Shown piece by piece: positions 33,247 to 42,330 of a stretch of 64,000 nucleotides of DNA. How positions within the stretch are numbered: the stretch's first letter is position 1; each line of letters starts with the position of its first letter. The translations under genes and the position numbers were made by a program. Under the pieces are notes generated by a model. The model made no database searches and was not told where the DNA came from. It saw only the letters and a list, made by a program, of their open reading frames with translations. Source of the stretch: COMBO-56-21 sp963705355 (lineage in GTDB: Archaea; Thermoplasmatota; Thermoplasmata; UBA10834); assembly GCA_963705355.1 (NCBI GenBank), contig OY970070.1, positions 434,001-498,000 of the forward strand. Reading direction: 5' to 3'.

Positions 33247-34347
33247 TCATCGGACGGGCATGAGCTTCTTCCGCTTGTAGCCGGTAAGAACCTTGACCCT
33301 GCCTCTGAATGTCTGGTCCAGCTCTGCATCGCCCGTGTCGACTCTGAGAACCGGGGTTCCCGTGAGTTTGGTCGGGGTCGCTATCACCCAGACGTTCTGA
33401 CCGCCCACCCTCTTGATCACCGCGGCCGATATCTGCTGGTTCCCCCTTCCGAAGACGAAGCCCTGAGAGCCGATGGGAGTTACCACAATCACCGCTCGCC
33501 TTCCTTGGTTCAGAAGATCTAACAGCGAATTCTCGGTTGCGTCCCGGAGAACGACCTTACCATCTAGCACGACATCCACGCCCAGGATCGTCTTCGTTTC
33601 TCCCAAATGCCTCGTGACCGCTTCGGTTGTGCTGCCGGGCCCAATGATGTATGCGGTCCCGCCTTCCATGCTCTCCGCCACGTAGAGCCCCAGCTCCTCG
33701 GCCTCGTCGTCCGCGGTGCCCGAGTGATAGACCGTCTTGCCCGATTGGAGGTGCGTTCTGTCGTCGGGCACCTTCGCGAAGGCGTAGAGTCTCGCCTTGA
33801 GCAATCCCTGACGATAGCTCTCCTCATCGACATCCATGACCTCCGCATCACATGTCGTTCTCGAGGACGCGAACGACTCAAGCAGGTCGGCCACATCTTC
33901 GGGTCTGTGGGCAAAGACTGCCGAATGCATCTTGACGCCAGTGGGGATTCCTATGATGGGCACTTTGGCGTCAACGACCTGGACGACATCCCTTGCGGTC
34001 CCGTCGCCCCCCGCGAACAGGATGATGTCAGCGCCTCTCGAAACGAACCTCGTGACAGCTTCGATCGTGTCGGCGCTCAAGGTAGTCTGTCCGGCTTTGA
34101 ACACAATCTCGGACTTAATGCCGATTTCGGCAAGCTCGTCCATTCCCATCTCCCCAGAACACGTGATGAAGTCGAACGACAAGCGCTTCCTCTGTATTGC
34201 CACGAGCGCTTCCTTCGCGCGGGCGGCAGACACCTTCCGAGCGCCCCTTGCACGCGCCTCTCTGAGGACCTCCTCCCCGTCGGTCCCTTTCAGCCCGACC
34301 GCGCCACCCATGCCCGCAATGGGATTGACCACGAACCCGATCTTCAC
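33247..34347 (-). CDS. ATP-NAD kinase family protein (COG3199-like)
   Basis: A 366-residue protein of the NAD kinase/diacylglycerol kinase superfamily. The N-terminus (KIGFVVNPIAGMGGAVGLKGTDG) and the catalytic motif FAGGDGTARDV are typical of the archaeal ATP-NAD kinase-like COG3199 group; GVKMHSAVFA and GPGSTTEAV follow. It may phosphorylate NAD, but some relatives have other substrates. It converges on porB (8 nt). A reverse-strand CTTAATAG about 36-43 nt upstream is a probable TATA box. Confidence 0.85.
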   Translation of the reverse strand: MKIGFVVNPIAGMGGAVGLKGTDGEEVLREARARGARKVSAARAKEALVAIQRKRLSFDFITCSGEMGMDELAEIGIKSEIVFKAGQTTLSADTIEAVTRFVSRGADIILFAGGDGTARDVVQVVDAKVPIIGIPTGVKMHSAVFAHRPEDVADLLESFASSRTTCDAEVMDVDEESYRQGLLKARLYAFAKVPDDRTHLQSGKTVYHSGTADDEAEELGLYVAESMEGGTAYIIGPGSTTEAVTRHLGETKTILGVDVVLDGKVVLRDATENSLLDLLNQGRRAVIVVTPIGSQGFVFGRGNQQISAAVIKRVGGQNVWVIATPTKLTGTPVLRVDTGDAELDQTFRGRVKVLTGYKRKKLMPVR

Positions 34348-34495
34348 GTCATGCGAGAACTCGTTGTCTATAGAAACGATTTGCTATTAAGAGAGAGTGG
34401 AATCTGGAAAAGGTTTTGTTCGCGACCGTTCGATCGACCACGGAGGCCGTCCATTCACGTCTATGGGCGTCGCCGCCCCACACTATCTGGCTTGT

Positions 34496-35299
34496 TCAGC
34501 CGAACATGCTCGGGCCGAATCCATTGAACATGGGGTCCAGATCTGCATGGATCAGCTGCGTCTCCCTGATATCGGCCGGTGGCTCCGGTGTGGATTCCTC
34601 GAACGTGTCGGTGTATCCCATGATGTCCTGCATCAGATTGCTGACATACGAGCTCGCCTGGTTGCAGACAGATTCGACGATCCTCAGGACACTCCTGTCG
34701 ACGACCTTGAGCGCCTCGGCCATCGGCATGTCCGCTGCGAACTCCGTGAGCTTGTTGTTGTCGAGCACCACCGTGAAGTTCGCGTGCTCCTTCAGCCTCG
34801 AGACTCCCTCTGAAGCTATTTGCCTTCTCAAGGGTCCTTCATGGTCGAAAGGAAGAATCGGAAGCGCGAATGTGACGGCATTCATTTCTCGGGCGACGCT
34901 CGCGACGACAGGGGCCACGCCTGTGCCCGTGCCTCCACCCATGCCCGCGACGACGAAAACGATGTCATACCCTCGGAGCGCCTGTCTTATTACGTCCCTT
35001 GCCTTCTCGGCGCAGTGTTCCCCGATCTCAGGGAACCCACTGGCATCCCTGCCGAATGAGACGTCCTTCCCTATGAGTACCTTTCTGTGCGCGTCTATGC
35101 CCCTCAAGTGCTCCTCGTCGGTGTTGACCGCGACGGTCTCCACTCGGTTTGACTTCGAGTATATCCCATGAACTATGTTCGAGCCAGCACCGCCACAGCC
35201 GACGACCGCAACCGTCGGCTCCCCGAGACTTGTCCCGATCGCGTTGATTATGTCTTCAGTCCTGCTCCCATCCGCCGTCATCCCTTTGGCCTCCGTCAC
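34496..35299 (-). CDS. FtsZ-like GTPase lacking the C-terminal/T7-loop region
   Basis: A 267-residue protein containing the FtsZ GTPase domain: T1 GCGGAGSN (34-41), NTDEEHL (T3-like), the tubulin signature GMGGGTGTG (119-127), LPFDHEGPLR, and the T6 loop DNNKL (about 180-184) with helix H7 after it. Canonical FtsZ is about 370 residues; here the T7 synergy loop (NxDFxD) and C-terminal domain are missing. After H7 comes SSYVSNLMQD, then an acidic Pro-rich linker and a hydrophobic tail ending GPSMFG. It can probably bind GTP but not complete a partner's active site. No frameshifted remnant follows the stop. The tandem-RHH gene is 75 nt upstream. Confidence 0.88.
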   Translation of the reverse strand: MTEAKGMTADGSRTEDIINAIGTSLGEPTVAVVGCGGAGSNIVHGIYSKSNRVETVAVNTDEEHLRGIDAHRKVLIGKDVSFGRDASGFPEIGEHCAEKARDVIRQALRGYDIVFVVAGMGGGTGTGVAPVVASVAREMNAVTFALPILPFDHEGPLRRQIASEGVSRLKEHANFTVVLDNNKLTEFAADMPMAEALKVVDRSVLRIVESVCNQASSYVSNLMQDIMGYTDTFEESTPEPPADIRETQLIHADLDPMFNGFGPSMFG

Positions 35300-35373
35300 A
35301 TCTCCTTGGCAGGTTGAGGGCAGGCCCTCCTGGGAGAGTCCCCACCACCCGCCAAAGCGTCCTCAAACGGTGC

Positions 35374-35754
35374 CTATGCTCCCGGGACGATTTTGAAGCC
35401 GCTTCCCTGCTGATTCGCGTCTTTCTTCAAGCCCTCCACATGCTCCTCATGGAGGAACTCGTGTCGCGCGGCATCAGCAACTGCCTCAGACACGTAGCTG
35501 TAGACTCCCTCGGCCACGAGCTGCTTGATCGTGTCAAGCACCAGAGGCGGTATCTGAACCAGTATCTCGTTCGGCTTCGCGTTCGTCCCTTCCCCGCCAC
35601 CCGAGCGCATTTCTATGTACGCGCGGACGGCCGCACGGGCCAGTTGCGACCTGTTGGAGAACTCGTTGCTGCCCGAGATGAATTCGTCTATCATCTTCAG
35701 GTCGTCGGCATCGAGCCGAAGTGTGATTCGTTCGCTCTCCAAGGGGTCTGACAT
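35374..35754 (-). CDS. Ribbon-helix-helix regulator with two RHH repeats, next to ftsZ-like gene
   Basis: A protein of about 126 residues. The first RHH unit is ERITLRLDADDLKMIDEFI plus the helix NRSQLARAAVRAYI (about 8-50). A second unit begins NEILVQIPPLVLDTIKQL and continues SYVSEAVADAARHEF (about 63-100). RHH proteins bind DNA as dimers through the N-terminal strand; tandem copies could make a pseudo-dimer. The start is the ATG at 35754; a longer reading would cross a strong TATA box. In haloarchaea the RHH regulator CdrS is co-transcribed with ftsZ2, and the same arrangement is seen here, so control of the division-like gene is a reasonable inference. Confidence 0.85.
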   Translation of the reverse strand: MSDPLESERITLRLDADDLKMIDEFISGSNEFSNRSQLARAAVRAYIEMRSGGGEGTNAKPNEILVQIPPLVLDTIKQLVAEGVYSYVSEAVADAARHEFLHEEHVEGLKKDANQQGSGFKIVPGA

Positions 35755-35808
35755 GTGTGCATCCCATCCCGATTTGTTGACGCGAAAGGAACATATGTCA
35801 GCCGAACG

Positions 35809-35820
35809 TATATATAAATA
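35809..35820 (-). promoter_or_regulatory. TATA box of the RHH-ftsZ-like operon
   Basis: On the reverse strand TATTTATATATA is an excellent archaeal TATA box, about 55 nt upstream of the RHH ATG. Confidence 0.75.
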
Positions 35821-35998
35821 TGCAAAATGTCTCATTTCGTCGGAAAATGTCATACTCGACGTACTGGCATCCTTGCGGAACTTCGAATCCATGCTCCGTT
35901 TGGATGGGATCCCCGTGATGCTGCCCATGACCACAATCGTGCAGAAAGGTTTATCCCGATGGCGAGTGTAGTCGCTCTCCTCATGGGGGCATCAACAG

Positions 35999-36301
35999 TT
36001 GAGTGATTCTTCAATTACCAAGCCGAGGCGTGCAGGTCCAGGGGGAACCCGTTTCGTGATGGTATGTGTGGGCATTGCCCTATTCGTCATTGGCTTTCTG
36101 TTGACGATCACGTCACTCGCCGAGAATGGCAGGAGCGTAGGGCAGAACGCGTCCGAGAACTCCTTGGCAGGCAACGGAATCGTCTCACACAGTTCCTCTG
36201 GACTGGTGCTGATTGCGGGTGTATCGACGAGTCTTGCCGGGATCGTCACCGCGACAATCGGCCCGCTATTCCCGATTTCGAAAAGCGGAAGACCCGTGTG
36301 A
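35999..36301 (+). CDS. Small membrane protein with two TM helices, unknown
   Basis: A 100-residue protein starting at TTG. A basic N-terminus precedes TM1 (FVMVCVGIALFVIGFLLTI, about 19-38), then a polar Ser/Asn-rich loop and TM2 (GLVLIAGVSTSLAGIVTATIGPLF, about 67-91). No family recognised. It lies 80 nt upstream of leuS. The hydrophobicity pattern supports a real gene; start choice is uncertain. Confidence 0.55.
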   Translation: MSDSSITKPRRAGPGGTRFVMVCVGIALFVIGFLLTITSLAENGRSVGQNASENSLAGNGIVSHSSSGLVLIAGVSTSLAGIVTATIGPLFPISKSGRPV

Positions 36302-36380
36302 CATGCTCTGAGTCGGCTTCATCCCTTCTAGAAACCTTTTATTGGTCGCAAGTATTCAGTCCCTCAACTGGCTGTGAACG

Positions 36381-39263
36381 ATGTCTCTGGACTTCTCAGC
36401 GATCGAGGCGAAGTGGCGGAACGCTTGGTACGACGCGAAAGTTAACGAGTCCGTTCCTCAGCCGGGCAAGAAGAAGTTCTTCATGATATTCGCCTACCCC
36501 GGCGTGACAGGCTACCTGCATGTTGGGCACATGCGCGGATACACGTTCTCCGACGCCGTCGTGCGCTACAAGATGATGACTGGCCATTCCGTCTTGTTCC
36601 CCGTGGGCACACACGCGACCGGGAACGGGGCGATCAGCTTCGCGAAGAAGGTCGAAAGAGCAGACCCAACAGTGATCGAAGTCTTGAAGGCGAACGGTTG
36701 CTCTGACGAGACGATAGAATCGCTATCAGATCCGATGGAGGTCGTGAGATTCTTCAACGGGGTCTTCGTCAACGATTACTGGAAGCGCTTCGGATTCATG
36801 TCGGACTGGCGGAGATTCACATGCACAATCTATCCAGACTACTCCAGATTCATTGAGTGGCAGATGCGGAAGCTGATGGCCCAAGGGCTCCTCATCCAGA
36901 AACCGTACTACGCTGCGGCTTGCCCCGAGCACGGGCCCGTGGCGATAGATGCCTCCGAGACCGACATATCAAGAGGAGGAAACGCGGAGGTGCTTGAGTA
37001 TGCGCTCCTCAAGTTCGACTTCGAGGACGGTAGAAAGCTCGTCGCGGCCACGCTTCGCCCAGAGACCGTGTTCGGCCTGACGAACTTCTGGGTGAACCCG
37101 GACGTCGAGTATGTGGATGTCCAAGTCGGCGATGAGATTTGGATCACCAGCCGACCTGCCGCCGAGAAGTTGAAGCTCCAGAAAGACAAGGTCGAGATCC
37201 AAGGCTCTGCGAACGGTTCTTCGCTCGTGGGGAAGCGATGCAGGGCGCCGTACACTGCAAAGGAGATCCCGATTTTCCCGTCGTCTCTGTGCGATCCGAA
37301 CGTGGGTTCAGGTCTGGTCATGAGCGTGCCCTCCGACGCACCCGTGGATTGGATCGGGCTGGTCGAACTCAAGCGGGACATGTCGCTCAGGAACAGATAT
37401 GGGATCACCGACAAGATGATTGAGGAGGCGGCACCCATTTCGATCATCAAGACGCCCGGCTGGGGTCCGCTGCCGGCCGTGGAGATCACCCAGAAGATGG
37501 GCATCGATTCGCTTGCTGATTCGAGACTTGATGATGCGACCAAAGAGATTTACAAGAGTGGATTCCACAAAGGGATCATGAACGACTCCTGCGGCAAGTT
37601 CGCTGGCGAGCCTGTTGAAAGAGCGAAAGTCGCCATCCGCGAGGAGATGCTAACAAAGGACCAAGCCGACCTCTTCTACGATTTGTCCGAGGAGGTCCTG
37701 TGCAGGTGCGGGAACAAAGTGCTGATCAAGAAGATCCCGGACCAGTGGTTCATCGACTACGCAAACCCTGCGCTCACCGAGCGGTCGAAAGCGCATGCGC
37801 AGACAATGAAAATCCTTCCCAGAGAGTACCATGAGAACATCCAGAACGTGCTCGAATGGTACAGGGAGAGGGCGTGCGTCCGCATGGGCAACTGGTTGGG
37901 CACGAGATTTCCGTTCGATCAGAAATGGATTGTCGAGGCGATCGCCGACAGCACACTCTATCCAGTATACTACATAGTATCCAAGTACGCCAACGAAGGC
38001 GCAATCAAAGCGGAGCATATGAACGAAGAGTTCTTTGACTTCGTCCTCCTCGGCAAGGGCGACATCGCGTCTGTGGCGCGCAACACCGGTTTTTCCAAGG
38101 GAGTGATCGAGTCCATCAGATCTGAGTTCGAGTACTGGTGCCCGCTGGACTTCAACCTGGGCGGCAAGGAGCACATGACCGTACACTTTCCCGTGTTCCT
38201 CATGAACCATGTGGCCGTCCTGAGGCCCCAGCACTGGCCCCGGGGCATCCTGGTCAACTGGTACATTACAGCGACGGGCGGCAAGATATCCAAGTCGAAG
38301 GGCGGCGCGCAGCCAATCCCGGACGCGGCCGAGAGGTTCGGAGTGGATGCGATGCGGTTGTTCTACGCGCACATCGCCTCGCTCTACGTTGATGTCGCTT
38401 GGGAGGACGAGAAGGTCGAGGGCTATCGTGATCGCCTCGAGCGTCTGTGGAGCATGGTCCAGGAGCTGATGTCGATCGGGACGAACACTAGTTCAGAGGT
38501 GGACGCCTGGCTCGATGCGAGGATGCAGACCAGACTGGTGGAAATCCACAAGTCCATGGCGGAGTACGATCTCAGGTCATATTCCAACGATGTGTACTTC
38601 GAGATCCCGCAGGACCTTAGGTGGTACCTCAGACGTGGTGGAAAGAGCAGGCAGGCGATAATGAAGGCTCTGGAGTCTTGGATACCTCTCATGGCCCCTG
38701 TCACGCCGCACATCGCTGAGGAAACCTGGGAATCGATCGGCAAGGAGCGGTTCGTGTCCACCGTCCAGCTCGGACAAGGGACAGTAACGGAGGCGGTCCT
38801 GGCCGAGGAAGCCAAGGAGCGGCTGCTGGAGGATCTGATAGCTGATGTCGCGGAGATACTCAAGGTCACGCAGATCAAGCCCAAGCGGATCATTCTGATG
38901 GCGGCTCCTCGTTGGAAGCAGGAAATGGTGACTGAGGCGCTCGCGCACCCAAAGGAGAAGCCTGGAGTTTCGTCACTCATCAAGAGCGGGATGGCAAAGG
39001 TCCGGACACCTGATGCGAGAAAGGAGGTCCCGCAGTTTGCGAAAGAGTTGGTGGCTGACGTCGCGAAGGCCTCATCCGAAGACAGAGGCCTGATGTCAGT
39101 TGCGTTCGACGAGCTCTCCGTGCTGAAGCGCGCGAAGTCCTTCTTGGAAACGGAGTTCGCGTGCCGGGTGGAAATCTTCTCGGCCGACGATCCGGCCAGG
39201 ACGGACCCGAAGGGAAAGGCGAGATACGCAAAGCCGAGACGGCCAGCCGTGTACCTGGAATGA
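36381..39263 (+). CDS. leuS: Leucyl-tRNA synthetase
   Basis: A 960-residue archaeal-type class I synthetase that charges tRNA-Leu. The HIGH-type motif is HVGHMRG (near residue 50) and the KMSKS-type motif is KISKS (near residue 635). The large insertion with TLRPETVFGLTNFWV is the editing domain. DSCGKFAGEPV is in the usual archaeal insert. The anticodon-binding domain and C-terminal extension are complete. Its substrate tRNA-Leu(TAG) is encoded about 7 kb upstream. Monocistronic or followed by the transporter gene (109 nt gap). Confidence 0.97.
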   Translation: MSLDFSAIEAKWRNAWYDAKVNESVPQPGKKKFFMIFAYPGVTGYLHVGHMRGYTFSDAVVRYKMMTGHSVLFPVGTHATGNGAISFAKKVERADPTVIEVLKANGCSDETIESLSDPMEVVRFFNGVFVNDYWKRFGFMSDWRRFTCTIYPDYSRFIEWQMRKLMAQGLLIQKPYYAAACPEHGPVAIDASETDISRGGNAEVLEYALLKFDFEDGRKLVAATLRPETVFGLTNFWVNPDVEYVDVQVGDEIWITSRPAAEKLKLQKDKVEIQGSANGSSLVGKRCRAPYTAKEIPIFPSSLCDPNVGSGLVMSVPSDAPVDWIGLVELKRDMSLRNRYGITDKMIEEAAPISIIKTPGWGPLPAVEITQKMGIDSLADSRLDDATKEIYKSGFHKGIMNDSCGKFAGEPVERAKVAIREEMLTKDQADLFYDLSEEVLCRCGNKVLIKKIPDQWFIDYANPALTERSKAHAQTMKILPREYHENIQNVLEWYRERACVRMGNWLGTRFPFDQKWIVEAIADSTLYPVYYIVSKYANEGAIKAEHMNEEFFDFVLLGKGDIASVARNTGFSKGVIESIRSEFEYWCPLDFNLGGKEHMTVHFPVFLMNHVAVLRPQHWPRGILVNWYITATGGKISKSKGGAQPIPDAAERFGVDAMRLFYAHIASLYVDVAWEDEKVEGYRDRLERLWSMVQELMSIGTNTSSEVDAWLDARMQTRLVEIHKSMAEYDLRSYSNDVYFEIPQDLRWYLRRGGKSRQAIMKALESWIPLMAPVTPHIAEETWESIGKERFVSTVQLGQGTVTEAVLAEEAKERLLEDLIADVAEILKVTQIKPKRIILMAAPRWKQEMVTEALAHPKEKPGVSSLIKSGMAKVRTPDARKEVPQFAKELVADVAKASSEDRGLMSVAFDELSVLKRAKSFLETEFACRVEIFSADDPARTDPKGKARYAKPRRPAVYLE

Positions 39264-39372
39264 CGTGCCTGGGCGATGTGCAAGTGATATCGAAAGGAAT
39301 ATAGAGGGAGAGCATCTTCCCGGTGCTACCTCACTTAGGTCTCCCCCATTCAGTGACACTGGTGATTGGTTC

Positions 39373-42297
39373 ATGTTCAGCAAGCTCGCCGACGTCATCA
39401 TCAAACACTACAAGCTGGTGATAATCGCATGGCTTGTCGTCCTGTTCTACGCCTTCCCACTGATCTTCAAGATAAACGATGTCGTCGTCTACACCGAGAC
39501 AGAGGTCAACCTGAACAAGCTCGAGGCTATCAAGGCCCAGAATCTGATCGATGAAAATTTCCCTGGGAAGTTAGCCAACAGCACGATAATCATCGTTATC
39601 CAGAACTCGGACGTCACGTCTACGCAGGCTCGCAATCTCTCGACTGGCCTCTACAACGGGATCTTGAACGATAGCTCGATCCAGGGCGTCATCAGTGTGG
39701 ATTATGTCTACAGCGTTCTTGAGACATACATCGCTGGAGTTGTGACGCAGAGCGGGCCAGGGATGCGCGCCCTGCATGACCAGCTCGGCCAGCTCGTCCA
39801 GATAGTCTACAAGGTTCCGCTCGACGTAGTCGACACCCATCTCCAGCTTCTCGCGGGCGGCTATACGGATGCGCAGGCCAGGAGCGCAGTCATCCAGAAT
39901 CTGACGGTACAGCTGAGAGCATCTGGAATGAATGACACGACGGTCGCGTTCGTGATAGGGTATGCAGACCAGGCCTTCTACCCGCTATGGTTGCAGACTC
40001 ACACCAACGACTCCATCGCGCTGCAGGATCTGATCGTGACGGCCGCCGATTCGTACTTCAGCTCTGTTCCCGGCCAGATGAGCGATTTCGCACTGATGGT
40101 CGCTCAGTACTTCGACCTGCAGTTCTATCGTGCTATGACTCCCCAGCAGCAGGAGCTCGCACTGGAGGGAGTCGTGTTCGGCTTGACATCCAGTCAAATC
40201 GCGGCGAATGTGACCTTCGCCTCCGATATATGGCAGCTCGGCCCGAATCCGGGGGCTGCCAGCGTGGCCTCCTTCGCCCATGGCACGGTCTTCAACAACA
40301 CGCTGGAAACGCTCCCTATCAGCGTGCCTGATGTTTTCATCTCGCGGTTCATCAACACGGCGCCGATCTCCGGGGACGCCAACACCACGATGCTTATGTC
40401 TATCTCGCTGTCCGTGGGTGGCTCGTCCAATGAGGCGAAGAACGATGTCCGGATCATACGCGACCTCATCAAGCTGCAGCTGCAGGTCGTCGGTCCTGGA
40501 TACGGTGTGTATGTCAGCGGCGACGCGGCACTCGAAGTTGACACTGTGGATGCTGTCGGAAAAGACACGAGCAGGGTGGACCCCATCACCGTAATCCTCA
40601 TCGTGTTGTTCGTAGGCTTGTTCTTCAGATCCGTGCTCTCGCCTTGGATTCCCTTGATGACGATCGGTCTCGCGTATTTCGTGACCACTGCAGTGATTTA
40701 CCTTCTAGGCACGTACGTCATGCCGATACACTACAGCGTGACAATGCTCATCCTCGTCGTCATGCTAGGCGCTGGCACTGACTACTGCATTTTCATCATG
40801 TCTCGCTACCGCGAGGAGCGCATAACTGGTCACCCCAAAGAGGCTGCGGTTAAGACCAGCCTCATGTGGGCTGGTGAGAGCATAGCCACTAGCGGAGCGA
40901 CGGTCATGATAGGCTTCGGCGCGCTGATGATCAGCCAGTACAGCATGGTGCGGTCCATGGGGATGGCGCTAGTCGTCGCGGTCGGCATCACCCTGCTCTT
41001 CGCGTTGACGATGCTTCCGTCGTTGCTGATGCTCATCGGAGACCGAGTGTTCTGGCCGAACACGATGGCGAAGGCGACGCAGAGGGCGAAGTCACTGGAC
41101 GAGCGAGGGGGTGGCTACTTCAGAAAGAGCGTTCGGTTCTCTCTGAAGCACTCGAAAGCGATCGTGATGGCGGCGCTGATCATATCAGTCCCAGCCATCT
41201 ACCTCTACTTCGCCCTCGTTCCGAGCTACGATTTCATGGCCAGTTTGCCCAGCGCCGAGAGCAAGCAGGGCATCAACGCCCTCGGAGCCGGCTTCGGGGA
41301 GGGCACGATAACGCCAACTTACATCGTGGTCCACTACAACAGACCGATACTGGAGGCGAACGGCTCGTTGAATCTGACCGCTGCTTCGGAACTAGAGCAA
41401 TATTCTGTTCTCGTGGCGGGCCAGAACAACATCAGGGGCCTCTCAGGGCCAACCAGACCCTTCGGGAAGCCAGTGAATGGCACCTATCTCGAGACCCTCC
41501 CGCCCGTCGAACGTGCTGCCTACGAAATGACCATGGCCAGCTCGATCGGCGATGACAACAGGACGATCATGCTGACAGTGGTCCTGCAGGACGAGCCTTT
41601 CACGACGGACTCGATTCGCACGATCGACCGAATAAGGGCGCTTGACCCGCAAGCGGAGAGCGACATCTTCCATGGCAGCGCAATTATCCTCGTCGGCGGT
41701 TCGACCGCAAGCATGTTCGATGTCTCGGGCACAGTCTCGCACGATTTCCTCACGATGAGAGCGGTTGTTCTGATCGGGATATATATCGTCCTGATGCTGG
41801 TCCTCGGCTCGCTCTTGATACCGTTGAGGCTGATAATGACGGTGCTTCTGAACGTGACCTGGACGATCGCGTTGACGATGCTTGTCTTCCAGTATGGGTT
41901 CGGCAACCCTGTGCTCTGGATGATGCCGCTCATTCTGTTCGTGGTCGCCATGGGCCTCGGCATGGATTACGACATATTCCTGACAACCAGAATCCGAGAG
42001 GAAGTTATGAAGGGCAAGACGGACGCAAAGGCCATCGCGACCGCTGTGGAGCGCACTGGCGGGATCATAACCGCATGCGGACTCGTGATGGCGGGCGCCT
42101 TCGGCTCCATGATGCTGTCCACGACGGTCCTTCTGAGGGAGTTCGGGTTCGGATTGGCCTTCGCCATCCTGCTCGATGCGATGATCCTCAGGATATACCT
42201 CGTGCCGGCGATCATGCTGCTCCTCCAGAAGTGGAACTGGTACGCCCCCGGCAGGCTGCAGCGTGTCAGGCGGGACGAAAAGGCGCGAAAACATTAA
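39373..42297 (+). CDS. MMPL/RND-family membrane transporter
   Basis: A membrane exporter of about 974 residues with the duplicated RND plan: TM1, a large extracellular loop (about 25-390), TM2-6, a second TM, a second loop (about 630-790) and TM8-12. Each half has an Asp-Tyr pair in the central TM (GAGTDYCIFIMSRYREE and GLGMDYDIFLTTRIREE), the presumed proton relay of MmpL-type transporters. Lipids or hydrophobic molecules are common substrates; not known here. I start at ATG 39373, since the 36 upstream in-frame residues are not membrane-like. The RING-like protein begins 33 nt downstream and probably shares the transcript. Confidence 0.93.
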   Translation: MFSKLADVIIKHYKLVIIAWLVVLFYAFPLIFKINDVVVYTETEVNLNKLEAIKAQNLIDENFPGKLANSTIIIVIQNSDVTSTQARNLSTGLYNGILNDSSIQGVISVDYVYSVLETYIAGVVTQSGPGMRALHDQLGQLVQIVYKVPLDVVDTHLQLLAGGYTDAQARSAVIQNLTVQLRASGMNDTTVAFVIGYADQAFYPLWLQTHTNDSIALQDLIVTAADSYFSSVPGQMSDFALMVAQYFDLQFYRAMTPQQQELALEGVVFGLTSSQIAANVTFASDIWQLGPNPGAASVASFAHGTVFNNTLETLPISVPDVFISRFINTAPISGDANTTMLMSISLSVGGSSNEAKNDVRIIRDLIKLQLQVVGPGYGVYVSGDAALEVDTVDAVGKDTSRVDPITVILIVLFVGLFFRSVLSPWIPLMTIGLAYFVTTAVIYLLGTYVMPIHYSVTMLILVVMLGAGTDYCIFIMSRYREERITGHPKEAAVKTSLMWAGESIATSGATVMIGFGALMISQYSMVRSMGMALVVAVGITLLFALTMLPSLLMLIGDRVFWPNTMAKATQRAKSLDERGGGYFRKSVRFSLKHSKAIVMAALIISVPAIYLYFALVPSYDFMASLPSAESKQGINALGAGFGEGTITPTYIVVHYNRPILEANGSLNLTAASELEQYSVLVAGQNNIRGLSGPTRPFGKPVNGTYLETLPPVERAAYEMTMASSIGDDNRTIMLTVVLQDEPFTTDSIRTIDRIRALDPQAESDIFHGSAIILVGGSTASMFDVSGTVSHDFLTMRAVVLIGIYIVLMLVLGSLLIPLRLIMTVLLNVTWTIALTMLVFQYGFGNPVLWMMPLILFVVAMGLGMDYDIFLTTRIREEVMKGKTDAKAIATAVERTGGIITACGLVMAGAFGSMMLSTTVLLREFGFGLAFAILLDAMILRIYLVPAIMLLLQKWNWYAPGRLQRVRRDEKARKH

Positions 42298-42330
42298 GAC
42301 ACGGCTGACCACATATCTTCGGTTGGTATC

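Noticed and set aside
32204..33250. A 348-codon reverse open frame
   Set aside because: It is antisense to porB, which has all catalytic motifs; Arg/His-rich shadow.
34416..35171. A 251-codon forward open frame
   Set aside because: It is antisense to the FtsZ-like gene, whose family motifs are certain; Ser/Thr-rich composition marks it as a shadow of GC-rich codon use.
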